A program made the translations under genes and the position numbers. Below are positions 14,946-23,142 of a stretch of DNA of 63,728 nt, one piece after another. The DNA comes from Thalassolituus sp. (GTDB taxonomy: Bacteria > Pseudomonadota > Gammaproteobacteria > Pseudomonadales > Oceanobacteraceae). How positions within the stretch are numbered: position 1 is the stretch's first letter; each line of letters begins with the position of its first letter. The notes under the pieces were generated by a model. The model had not been told where the DNA came from, did not search any database, and worked only from the letters and a program-made list of their open reading frames with translations. Location of the stretch: contig PDUK01000005.1 of assembly GCA_006212115.1 (NCBI GenBank), positions 1 through 63,728 on the forward strand, read 5' to 3'.

Positions 14946-16326
14946 TTAAGTCGGCGAAGCTATCCTGATTGTCGACAAGATTATCGGCGACCTCAGCAGC
15001 ATCTTCTGGAGTCAGACCTAAGCGTACAAAAACAGCTTCTGGAATCGTTTCTGATGGACCGTCACCAATGCCACGCTCACGCAGAAGTCTCACTGCTACA
15101 AATAACAGGTTGGCATAACCCGAGTAATCACCATCGTAGTTCGGATTGTGCATCTGTCTCAGGGACGCGATAAGTTCACCGGGCATCTGCCATTGCATCA
15201 TCAACGCTGCCGCGCACTGTTCCCGGCTCATGCCCAGCAGGTAGTTTTCGATATAGAAGCGGTTGATGTGCGGGTTAGCTTCGATGTGACGGTTGATCAA
15301 TGAAAACTGCGGCGGGAATATCTGAGCCAGAATCAGAAAACCGAAGTTATGCAGCAGACCACTGAGATACGCCATACCCTGAGAGGGACGTCCTGCAGCT
15401 GGGATTTTTTTAACCAGATCGCCACACAAGGCCGCTGTCATTACGGCTTGTTTCCAGAACGGTGTATAGCCGTGTGGGCCTTCTTTCGGCACCGATAGAG
15501 ATCGACCAAGCGCCAGCCCCAGTGCCAGATTAATTACAAGATCAAAACCCAGAACGCGAATGACCGCTTCTTCCACGCTTTTGATTTCACCACGCGTACC
15601 GTAATACGGCGAGCGGGCCCAGCTCAGCACCTGCGCTGACATACCCGGATCGACCTCAATGGTCGTGGCCAGTGTTTTGGTGTCGGCTTCCGGATCGACT
15701 CTAAGCTCAATAATCTTTCGTGCAACTTCCGGCAGTGGTGGCAGGTCGAGTGTTTCTTCCAGGCGTTGCTTAATGCGCAGTGGCGTAAACTGGCGGATGG
15801 CGGTGTGCACATCATCCAGATCCTGAATGCTACCTTGCTCGGGGTTGTCTGCACGTAGTGGCGTGCTGTAGTTACCAACGTGAGAGCTGGTGGTCAGGGC
15901 GCGAAATTCCGACATGGGAATTTTCAGCCAGCTTCTGCCTTCCTCGCCGGAATACACGTACAGCTCTTTTTCACGCAACAGAGCCTGATCAATCATGGTC
16001 TCCATTTCTGTGATTTGAGGAATGGCGGGAAACTCGTCCAGCTTGTAGCGTGCCTTCAGCGTGTCAATTTCATCTACGGACAGCGCGGTAAACTGACGAC
16101 CAAACGAGTGGGACAATTGCGTCAGGTCCAGCATCCGGTCTCCCGGTACCAGTACCTGAACCTGCCCAAGGTCGTCTTTTAAGAATACGTTGTAAGCCAC
16201 TTTTGACGAATAGGACGCAGGGGGATTACTTTGCATGATTTCAAACAGCTCCTTGTCATCAGCGGCGGAGTAGGGGATACGCCAGTCTTCAAGGATTTTT
16301 TGCACGACGGCAGGAATGGCAGACAT
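14926..16326 (-). CDS. YbaK-like plus HDOD domain signalling protein
   Basis: A 466-residue protein. The N-terminal 150 residues (IPYSAADDKELFEIM, KVAYNVFLKDDLGQVQVLVP, MLDLTQL) resemble the YbaK/aminoacyl-tRNA deacylase fold. Residues from about 190 form an HDOD domain (LPPLPEVARKIIELR, LLHNFGFLILAQIFP, LGMSREQCAAALMMQWQMP). HDOD proteins are non-catalytic relatives of HD hydrolases used in signalling. A gene with the same fusion sits near recG in Pseudomonas, as I recall. Confidence 0.82.
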   Translation of the reverse strand: MSAIPAVVQKILEDWRIPYSAADDKELFEIMQSNPPASYSSKVAYNVFLKDDLGQVQVLVPGDRMLDLTQLSHSFGRQFTALSVDEIDTLKARYKLDEFPAIPQITEMETMIDQALLREKELYVYSGEEGRSWLKIPMSEFRALTTSSHVGNYSTPLRADNPEQGSIQDLDDVHTAIRQFTPLRIKQRLEETLDLPPLPEVARKIIELRVDPEADTKTLATTIEVDPGMSAQVLSWARSPYYGTRGEIKSVEEAVIRVLGFDLVINLALGLALGRSLSVPKEGPHGYTPFWKQAVMTAALCGDLVKKIPAAGRPSQGMAYLSGLLHNFGFLILAQIFPPQFSLINRHIEANPHINRFYIENYLLGMSREQCAAALMMQWQMPGELIASLRQMHNPNYDGDYSGYANLLFVAVRLLRERGIGDGPSETIPEAVFVRLGLTPEDAAEVADNLVDNQDSFADLISILNQ

Positions 16327-16439
16327 GTGGATACCCCGATGTTCGATCTTTCAGAAAATATAGTTCAGATCCTGAAAAATGTTGCCAATCGGGCAGAAAT
16401 AATTAGAAAACCGCTATTTCAGAAGTTGCAGCGATAGGG

Positions 16440-18518
16440 CTAAACGTTTGCGAACCGCTCAGCGTCGCCTAGCCAGCGTTTGATCAATGGTTCAACGGTT
16501 CCGGGGTGGTGATACCAGAGGTCGTTAGCCATTTCCTGAACTTGCGGTAAGAGGTCAGCATCCCGCTGCAGGTCAGCAATACGCAGTAACTGCAGGCCGG
16601 TCTGGCGTGTCCCGAGGAGCTCGCCGGGGCCGCGAATCTCCAGGTCTTTCTCGGCGATATAAAAACCGTCCTGGCTGTCGCGCATGACCTGTAAACGCTG
16701 CTTACTGGTGAAAGACAGTGGCGATTTATAGAGAAGCACGCAGTGGCTCTTAGCACTACCCCGACCGACCCGGCCGCGCAGCTGATGCAACTGCGCAAGG
16801 CCTAGTCGCTCCGGGTTCTCGATGATCATTAAACTGGCGTTGGTAACGTCAACGCCCACCTCGATGACGGTCGTTGCGACTAACAGATCCAGCTCATGGG
16901 CTTTGAACTGCGCCATGATGTCGGCCTTCTCAGCGGCTTTCATGCGTCCATGAACGAGTCCGATACGTAACTGTGGAAGAGCGAGCTTGAGTTCCTCTGC
17001 GGTATTTTCTGCGGCCTGACATTGCAGGGCTTCGCTCTCTTCGATCAGAGTACACACCCAGTAGGCCTGAGCCCCTTCAGAGCATGCATCGTTGACCCGG
17101 GTAATGATTTCCGGACGACGCTGATCACTGATTGCGGCGGTTGTAATTGGGCTGCGTCCGGGGGGAAGTTCATCGATCACCGAGGTATCGAGATCGGCGT
17201 AGGCGCTCATGGCCAGCGTCCGCGGAATCGGCGTGGCGGTCATAATCAGCTGGTGCGGGGCAAGACCGGCTCGTTCGCCCTTTTCCTTTAACGATAAACG
17301 CTGATGGACACCGAAGCGGTGTTGCTCATCAATGATTACCAGGCCGAGCTTCGCAAATTGCACTTCGTCCTGAAACAGCGCATGGGTACCAACGACCAGT
17401 TGTGCCGTACCCTGCTCGATATCCAGTAATGATTGCTCACGCGCTTTGCCCTTCACTTTACCAGCGAGCCAGCCTGTCTGAATGCCGAGCGGTTCAAACC
17501 AACCTGTCAGGTTGCGGAAGTGCTGCTCTGCCAGAATCTCTGTGGGTGCCATCAGGGCGACCTGATACCCCTGTTGCAGCAGTTCACAGGCCGCGAGCGC
17601 TGCCACTAGGGTTTTACCTGAGCCAACATCGCCCTGTACCAGTCGCAGCATAGGATAGGGCTGTTGCAAATCGGCGGTGATTTCGTCGGTCACCCGCTGT
17701 TGCGCGCCCGTCGGGGTGAACGGCAACTGCTGCAGTAACGCATTGCGCAGTGTATGGTCGCTAAGAATCGCTGGTGCCTTGTCGGCCTGTACCTGGGCGC
17801 GGAGTTTAAACAGCGACAGCTGGTGGGCTAAGAGCTCTTCCAGAATAAGACGCTTATGTGCGGGATGGGACCCGGACTCCAGCTCCATCAGATTGGTATC
17901 TGACGGGGGGTGATGCAGAAATAACAGGGCTTCACGCAGTCCGGGCAGTCGCCATTGTGTACACCATTGTTCGGGTAAGAGGTCAGGGAGGGCGACTCCA
18001 TCCCGTCGCAGCAGGTCGACCATCTGTTCGTGCAGCAATCGCAAACGTTGCTGCGTAATGCCATCGGTGGCGGGGTAGATGGGCGTTAATGAGGCCTCTA
18101 ATGGGGCATCGAGTCCTTCTTCGACGCGTTGATATTCAGGGTGGTAAAGTTCAAGACCACTGGCTCCCCGGCGTGGTTCGCCGTAGCAGCGTAAAAGAGT
18201 TCCGGTACTGAGTTGCTTCTTTTGCGCTGCGTTGAAATGAAAAAAGCGCAGGTTAACAAGACCGCTCTGGTCCTGCAGTTTGACCAGCAGGCTACGACGC
18301 TTGCCGAACACGATGCTGGAACCTCTGACCTCGCCCTGAATCACTGCCGGACGCATGGGCTGTAATCCGGCAATCGGCGTGATTTTACTGCGGTCCTCGT
18401 ATCGGAATGGCAGATGAAACGCCAGATCCGTCAGGTTGAAAATATTGAGCTTACCGAGCTGCTCAGCGAGCTTAGGGCCAACGCCTTTCAGGTCGGTTAG
18501 CTTGCCAGCAACGCTCAT
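16440..18518 (-). CDS. recG: ATP-dependent DNA helicase RecG
   Basis: A 692-residue helicase that reverses stalled forks and processes branched DNA. The N-terminal wedge/OB domain begins at LTDLKGVGPKLAEQLGKL. Helicase motifs are GDVGSGKTLVAALAACELL (Walker A), DEQHRFGVHQR (motif II), MTATPIPRTLA (motif III), and LRGRVGRG with DLEIRGPGELLGTRQTG at the C-terminus. The length is normal for the family. It follows oxyR with a gap of only three bases. Confidence 0.97.
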   Translation of the reverse strand: MSVAGKLTDLKGVGPKLAEQLGKLNIFNLTDLAFHLPFRYEDRSKITPIAGLQPMRPAVIQGEVRGSSIVFGKRRSLLVKLQDQSGLVNLRFFHFNAAQKKQLSTGTLLRCYGEPRRGASGLELYHPEYQRVEEGLDAPLEASLTPIYPATDGITQQRLRLLHEQMVDLLRRDGVALPDLLPEQWCTQWRLPGLREALLFLHHPPSDTNLMELESGSHPAHKRLILEELLAHQLSLFKLRAQVQADKAPAILSDHTLRNALLQQLPFTPTGAQQRVTDEITADLQQPYPMLRLVQGDVGSGKTLVAALAACELLQQGYQVALMAPTEILAEQHFRNLTGWFEPLGIQTGWLAGKVKGKAREQSLLDIEQGTAQLVVGTHALFQDEVQFAKLGLVIIDEQHRFGVHQRLSLKEKGERAGLAPHQLIMTATPIPRTLAMSAYADLDTSVIDELPPGRSPITTAAISDQRRPEIITRVNDACSEGAQAYWVCTLIEESEALQCQAAENTAEELKLALPQLRIGLVHGRMKAAEKADIMAQFKAHELDLLVATTVIEVGVDVTNASLMIIENPERLGLAQLHQLRGRVGRGSAKSHCVLLYKSPLSFTSKQRLQVMRDSQDGFYIAEKDLEIRGPGELLGTRQTGLQLLRIADLQRDADLLPQVQEMANDLWYHHPGTVEPLIKRWLGDAERFANV

Positions 18519-18521
18519 CGT

Positions 18522-19421
18522 TTACTTCTTGGCCCAACAGAGCTTGGTGTTTTCGATCAGTAAATCGATAGCATTGCCCCGAGGAAAGCTTGCTCGCCAG
18601 GCCAGCGCTACCGTACGGAACGGGGCGGGCTCGCGGAAAGGCCGTGTTGCCAGCAGGTTGTCATCCATATTACCGAGCGCGCTTTCTGGTAAAACGGTGA
18701 CACCTAAGCCGCTCGCTACCATGTGCTTGAGCGTCTCCAGTGAGCTGCCCTCCAGCACACTACCGACCCGACTGTGTTGTTTGCGATGCAATGCTGGGCA
18801 GTGTTCAAACACCTGATCACGGAAGCAGTGGCCTTCACCCAGCATCAGCAGGTCCGCATCGATAAGCTGCTCGGGATCAATGTCTTTTTGTTTGGCGAGC
18901 TCGTGTGACTTAGGCAGCACGACAACAAACTTCTCTTCATAAAGAGGGCGCGTGACGACGTCGGGTTCGGTAAATGGCAGGGCAATCACAATGGCGTCCA
19001 ACTCGCCATCGCGGAGCTGTTTGCGCAAAACACCGGTGTAATTTTCTTCGAGATACAGTGGCATCGAGGGCGCTGCGTGATGAATCTGCGGCACCAGATG
19101 AGGAAAAAGATACGGCCCAATGGTGAAAATAGCGCCGAGTCGCAGTGGCGTTGAGAGCTGGTCTTTCCCAGAGCTGGCGATGTCTTTGATCGCGCGTGAT
19201 TCTTCTAGAACCCGCTGTGCCTGAGCAACAATGCGCTCTCCTAATGGTGTGATGCTGACGGAATTCTTGCTCCGTTCAAAAATCGCCACCTCTAACTCGC
19301 TTTCCAGCTTCTTTATCGCTACGCTGAGCGTCGGTTGGCTGACGTAACATTTTTCGGCCGCTCTGCCGAAGTGCCGTTCTTGAGCAACGGTGACGATATA
19401 GCGGAGTTCGGTCAGGGTCAT
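18522..19421 (-). CDS. oxyR: Hydrogen peroxide sensor OxyR
   Basis: A LysR-type regulator of 299 residues. The helix-turn-helix is HFGRAAEKCYVSQPTLSVAI. The redox cysteines C199 and C208 stand in GEGHCFRDQVFEHCP at exactly the positions used in E. coli OxyR, so peroxide sensing by disulfide formation is expected. It lies upstream of recG, as in Pseudomonas. Divergent transcription faces the SDR-type gene. Confidence 0.95.
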   Translation of the reverse strand: MTLTELRYIVTVAQERHFGRAAEKCYVSQPTLSVAIKKLESELEVAIFERSKNSVSITPLGERIVAQAQRVLEESRAIKDIASSGKDQLSTPLRLGAIFTIGPYLFPHLVPQIHHAAPSMPLYLEENYTGVLRKQLRDGELDAIVIALPFTEPDVVTRPLYEEKFVVVLPKSHELAKQKDIDPEQLIDADLLMLGEGHCFRDQVFEHCPALHRKQHSRVGSVLEGSSLETLKHMVASGLGVTVLPESALGNMDDNLLATRPFREPAPFRTVALAWRASFPRGNAIDLLIENTKLCWAKK

Positions 19422-19556
19422 GATTGTTACCTTGAATGACGGCGACGATTTTGATTTATTTTACCTATACTTAGCGACAGCGAAAGACCGTAACAAAATA
19501 AAACTAAAGGTATCGCCATGATGCGGTACAAATGCCTGAAAAAGCGGAGGAAAGGC

Positions 19557-20408
19557 ATGGCTTCTATTTTGGTTGTGGGCACCGGTGACATTGGTGGTCA
19601 CCTGGCACAGGACCTTGCCCGTGAAGGGCATGACGTAACAGGAATCCGTCGGTCGAATAAACCGGTTGGTGAAGGTGTCCGCGTAATCAGTGCTGATGTG
19701 GCGGATGGCTCTACGCTGACTGACCTGCCGCAGGATATCGATATCGTGGTGTATAGCGTTGCCGCTCCGGTATTCTCGAAAGAGGGATATCACGCGTACT
19801 ACGTTAAAGGCCTGAAAAACGTTCTTAAGAAGCTCAAAGGGCAAACGCCTAAGCGCGTTTTCTTTGTGTCCAGCTCATCGGTGTACCACCAGATGAATGC
19901 CGAGTGGGTAGATGAAACATCCGAGACATCGCCTACGAGCTTTGCCGGTAAAGAGATGCTGGCAGCCGAGAAAGTCCTGTTAGATTCCGCATTCGACGGA
20001 ACAGTGGTGCGTTTCACCGGTATTTATGGTCCGGGCCGCGAACGCATGATTCAACAGGCTCGTCACGGTGGTTATTGTGACCCCGAGCCCGAGGTCTGGA
20101 CCAATCGTATCCACCGGGATGATTGCCTGGGGACACTGAAGTTTTTGATCAATCGCGCTCTGACTGACCAGCCTCTGGATGATTGTTATCTGGCAACGGA
20201 TAACGAGCCAGCCACGCTGTACGATGTGCTGGAGTGGATGAAAGACCGTATTGGTGAGGTCGACCCGGATCACGATGTGGGCGAGGTATCGCGCCGTGCA
20301 AACCGTCGTTGCTCAAATAAGCGTTTACGCGAACTGGGCTACGAATTTACCTTCAGCAATTATCAGGAAGGATACGATTTTATGCTGAACGAAATGGGGT
20401 TGGTCTGA
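19557..20408 (+). CDS. NAD-dependent epimerase/dehydratase (YeeZ-like SDR)
   Basis: A 283-residue atypical short-chain dehydrogenase. The Rossmann motif is VVGTGDIGGHLAQDL (GxGxxG), followed by the region VFFVSSSSVYHQ that carries the SDR serine and tyrosine context, and RFTGIYGPGRERM. The start at 19557 follows a GGAGGAAAG ribosome site; the in-frame ATG at 19518 has none. The substrate is unknown. Confidence 0.85.
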   Translation: MASILVVGTGDIGGHLAQDLAREGHDVTGIRRSNKPVGEGVRVISADVADGSTLTDLPQDIDIVVYSVAAPVFSKEGYHAYYVKGLKNVLKKLKGQTPKRVFFVSSSSVYHQMNAEWVDETSETSPTSFAGKEMLAAEKVLLDSAFDGTVVRFTGIYGPGRERMIQQARHGGYCDPEPEVWTNRIHRDDCLGTLKFLINRALTDQPLDDCYLATDNEPATLYDVLEWMKDRIGEVDPDHDVGEVSRRANRRCSNKRLRELGYEFTFSNYQEGYDFMLNEMGLV

Positions 20409-20489
20409 ATCCGACGACCTACCCTGTCCGACCCATGTCAGCATCGGCCGCTTGCTGAGGCTTGAACCCTGACGTGTTTCAGGCATTCT

Positions 20490-20505
20490 GGTGACATAAG
20501 TCACC
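20490..20505. promoter_or_regulatory. Inverted repeat before AbgT-family gene
   Basis: GGTGAC-ATAA-GTCACC lies ten bases before the start and directly next to the presumed ribosome site (CCGGAA). In RNA it could hide the start region; in DNA it could be a short operator. The evidence is symmetry and position only. Confidence 0.3.
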
Positions 20506-20515
20506 GGAATTGCCT

Positions 20516-22012
20516 ATGTCTCAACCTGTTGATCGTTTTCTTTCCTACGTTGAACGTGCGGGTAACCGCCTTCCTCATCCTACTCTTCTCTTTATTTGGT
20601 TGTGCGGCTTCGTGTTGTTGGCGTCGGCCATGGCTTCTGCGCTTGGCGTCTCGACCAGCCATCCGACTACCGGTGAGTTACTGAGCGCAAATAATTTACT
20701 CTCTGGCGAGGGCGTCGCCCGGATTTTACAGAATACGGTGTCTAACTTTACGAGCTTTGCTCCTGTCGGGACTGTATTGATTGCGATGCTGGGCTTAGGG
20801 GTCGCAGAGCGCAGTGGCTTAATTTCCGACCCTCTGTCTGGTTTGGTACAGCATGCGAAAGGGCATGGCCTGACGTTTACGGTGGTATTTGCGGGAGTCA
20901 TGTCGAGTCTGGCTGCAGATGCTGGGTACGTTGTATTAATACCTTTGGCTGCCATTATTTTTCAGCAGGCCGGACGTCATCCACTTGCTGGCATTGCCGC
21001 CGCCTTTGCTGGGGTATCGGGTGGTTACAGCGCCAACCTGTTGTTGGGGCCATTTGATGCAGTGCTGTCGGGTATCAGTACGGCAGCGGCACAGTTGATT
21101 GAGCCGTCGATGAGCGTCAGCGTTGCCGCAAATTACTGGTTTATGCTGGTGTCGGTGTTTGTCGTCAGCACCTTGGCCACCTGGGTGACTGCACGTTGGG
21201 TGGAGCCAAGGCTGAGTGGCATTCTGGTCGATTCGGCTAGTGAAAAAGAGACAGCTGATGCAACTCATGGCTCCTCTATCAGCCTATCTGGCGGCTTGAA
21301 AGCCGTCGGCATATTCACCGTTTTATTTATTCTAGTTGTGGCCAGTGGATTAGTTTCAGAATCGAGTTGGTTGCGTCAGGGGAAGGACGTTATCTCATCG
21401 CCGTTTATGAAAGGCATTGTGGTGGTGATCTCCATTTATGCCTTATTGTCTGGCTATATCTACGGTCGTGTCAGCGGTCGCTGGCGCAGTGGGCGGGACC
21501 TGATAGACGCGATGGAAGCGAGTATGGCGACCATGGCCGGATATCTGGTGTTGATGTTTTTTGCAGCACAGTTCGTTGCGTATTTCGCCTGGAGTAATCT
21601 GGGGATTATTCTGGCGGTTCAGGGCGCCGATCTCCTTACCGAAATTAACGCCCCAGCACCGATCCTGCTGGTGGTATTTATCTTTGTTGCGGCATTAATC
21701 AATTTATTCGTTGGCAGTGGCAGTGCTAAGTGGGCTTTGTTAGCACCTGTGTTTGTGCCTATGTTAATGCTGGTCGGTATTCCGCCAGAAGCGACGCAGG
21801 TGGCGTTTCGTATCGGTGATAGCAGCACCAATATCATCACGCCGCTTATGCCGTATTTTGGTGTGGTGCTGGCCTTTGCTCAGCACTATAAAAAAGACCT
21901 GGGGATGGGAACCGTCATCAGTATGATGCTGCCTTACAGCGTGGCCTTTATGCTGGGATGGACCCTGTTGTTAATTGGTTGGTTATTGCTGGGGTGGCCG
22001 CTGGGCTGGTAA
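20516..22012 (+). CDS. AbgT-family transporter
   Basis: A 498-residue inner-membrane protein with about 11-13 hydrophobic segments. The start region VDRFLSYVERAGNRLPHPTLLF and the internal motifs SSLAADAGYVVLIPL, AGVSGGYSANLLLGPFDA and FRIGDSSTNIITPLMPYF are those of AbgT/MtrF proteins. This family imports p-aminobenzoyl-glutamate or exports sulfonamide-type antimetabolites. ATG at 20516 was preferred to TTG at 20510. It converges on fpr. Confidence 0.9.
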   Translation: MSQPVDRFLSYVERAGNRLPHPTLLFIWLCGFVLLASAMASALGVSTSHPTTGELLSANNLLSGEGVARILQNTVSNFTSFAPVGTVLIAMLGLGVAERSGLISDPLSGLVQHAKGHGLTFTVVFAGVMSSLAADAGYVVLIPLAAIIFQQAGRHPLAGIAAAFAGVSGGYSANLLLGPFDAVLSGISTAAAQLIEPSMSVSVAANYWFMLVSVFVVSTLATWVTARWVEPRLSGILVDSASEKETADATHGSSISLSGGLKAVGIFTVLFILVVASGLVSESSWLRQGKDVISSPFMKGIVVVISIYALLSGYIYGRVSGRWRSGRDLIDAMEASMATMAGYLVLMFFAAQFVAYFAWSNLGIILAVQGADLLTEINAPAPILLVVFIFVAALINLFVGSGSAKWALLAPVFVPMLMLVGIPPEATQVAFRIGDSSTNIITPLMPYFGVVLAFAQHYKKDLGMGTVISMMLPYSVAFMLGWTLLLIGWLLLGWPLGW

Positions 22013-22049
22013 TCCTGATGAATTATTGCTCTGGCCTTTGGGGAGCGTA

Positions 22050-22082
22050 TGCCCGGCACAGTTTTATCTGTTATGCCGGGCA
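22050..22082. terminator. Hairpin between convergent abgT-like and fpr genes
   Basis: A stem TGCCCGGCA/TGCCGGGCA encloses a further ACAG/CTGT pairing. It has no T-run on either side, but its position between two convergent stops suggests a shared transcription end or a block to read-through. Confidence 0.5.
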
Positions 22083-22092
22083 CACAGTCTGA

Positions 22093-22866
22093 TTAACGTT
22101 CAACGAAGGCGTTTTCGATCACGTATTCCGCAGGACGATTTGAGCGGCTTTCTGTGAACCCCATATCATCAAGCATATTGGTCAGGTCCTCGAGCATGGC
22201 TGGGCTACCGCACAGCATAAAGCGATCATCCTCTTTATTTAATGGCGGTAATCCTATGTCCTGCATCAGCTTGCCACTGGTGATCAGGTCGGTTAAACGG
22301 CCCTGATTGCGGAAGTCTTCCCGCGTGACCGTTGGGTAGTAAATGAATTTCTCTCTTACCGCGTCACCGAAGTATTCGTTGTTGGGCAGTTCGTTCAGAA
22401 ACAGATCCTGATACGCAAGCTCAGACTTGTAACGCACACCGTGGGTCAGGATGATTTTGTCGAATTTATCGTACAACTCGTAATCACGCACAATACTCAG
22501 GAAAGGCGCGAGTCCGGTACCTGTGCTGAGCAGGTAGAGGTTCTTACCCGGCTTCAGGCTGTCGGTGATCAGTGTGCCAACCGGCTTGTGACGAACCAGC
22601 ACTTTGTCACCTACTTCCAGCTTCTGCAGGTGTGATGTCAGCGGGCCATCAGGCACTTTGATGGAGAAGAATTCCAGCTCATCATCGTAGTTCGCACTGG
22701 CAATACTGTAGGCGCGCATAACTCGTTTACCTTCAGGCTCGAGACCGATCATGGTGAAATGACCGGGCTTGAATCGCAGGCCTGGGCTACGGGTTGTTTT
22801 GAAGCTGAACAGGGTGTCATTCCAGTGATGTACGTGGGTGACGGTTTCGTTCTGTAAGGCACTCAT
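22093..22866 (-). CDS. fpr: Ferredoxin-NADP(+) reductase
   Basis: A 257-residue FAD enzyme exchanging electrons between NADPH and ferredoxin or flavodoxin. FAD is held by RAYSIASA and LTSHLQKLEVGDKVLV, and NADP by LLSTGTGLAPFLSI and MLCGSPAMLEDL. The C-terminus YVIENAFVER is typical of the bacterial Fpr class. The start at 22866 gives the same N-terminal length as recalled Pseudomonas Fpr (HHWNDTLFSFKTTR from residue 13); a GTG three codons upstream is an alternative. Confidence 0.94.
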   Translation of the reverse strand: MSALQNETVTHVHHWNDTLFSFKTTRSPGLRFKPGHFTMIGLEPEGKRVMRAYSIASANYDDELEFFSIKVPDGPLTSHLQKLEVGDKVLVRHKPVGTLITDSLKPGKNLYLLSTGTGLAPFLSIVRDYELYDKFDKIILTHGVRYKSELAYQDLFLNELPNNEYFGDAVREKFIYYPTVTREDFRNQGRLTDLITSGKLMQDIGLPPLNKEDDRFMLCGSPAMLEDLTNMLDDMGFTESRSNRPAEYVIENAFVER

Positions 22867-23069
22867 AGTATTCACTCGCTGATTAATTTATGAACACAGA
22901 GTACCCGATCGACATAATTCGGAATAATGACTTATTAAGATGTTAATGTTCGGTAATACCGATTGATTGGTGTAAGCCTACCGAGGGAATGTGAGCATGA
23001 GTGCGCAGTTGGGGGCACGAGAGCGGGGTACAAGTGAATCTGGGACGACATTAAGACCCACTTAAAGAC

Positions 23070-23097
23070 CCCCTCACCTGCAATTGCAGATGAGGGG
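23070..23097 (-). terminator. Hairpin downstream of the PpkA gene
   Basis: Near-perfect symmetry, CCCCTCA-C-CTGCAATTGCAG-A-TGAGGGG, starts about 45 bases after the kinase stop. On the minus strand it is followed by GTCTTTAAG, a weak U-tract. The rest of 22867-23142 holds the fpr upstream region and no supported gene; a 22-codon frame at 22996 on the plus strand is too short to claim. Confidence 0.45.
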
Positions 23098-23142
23098 CAT
23101 AACTAAGTGGGTATAAGTACTGCGGACAATATCCGGAAGCCG

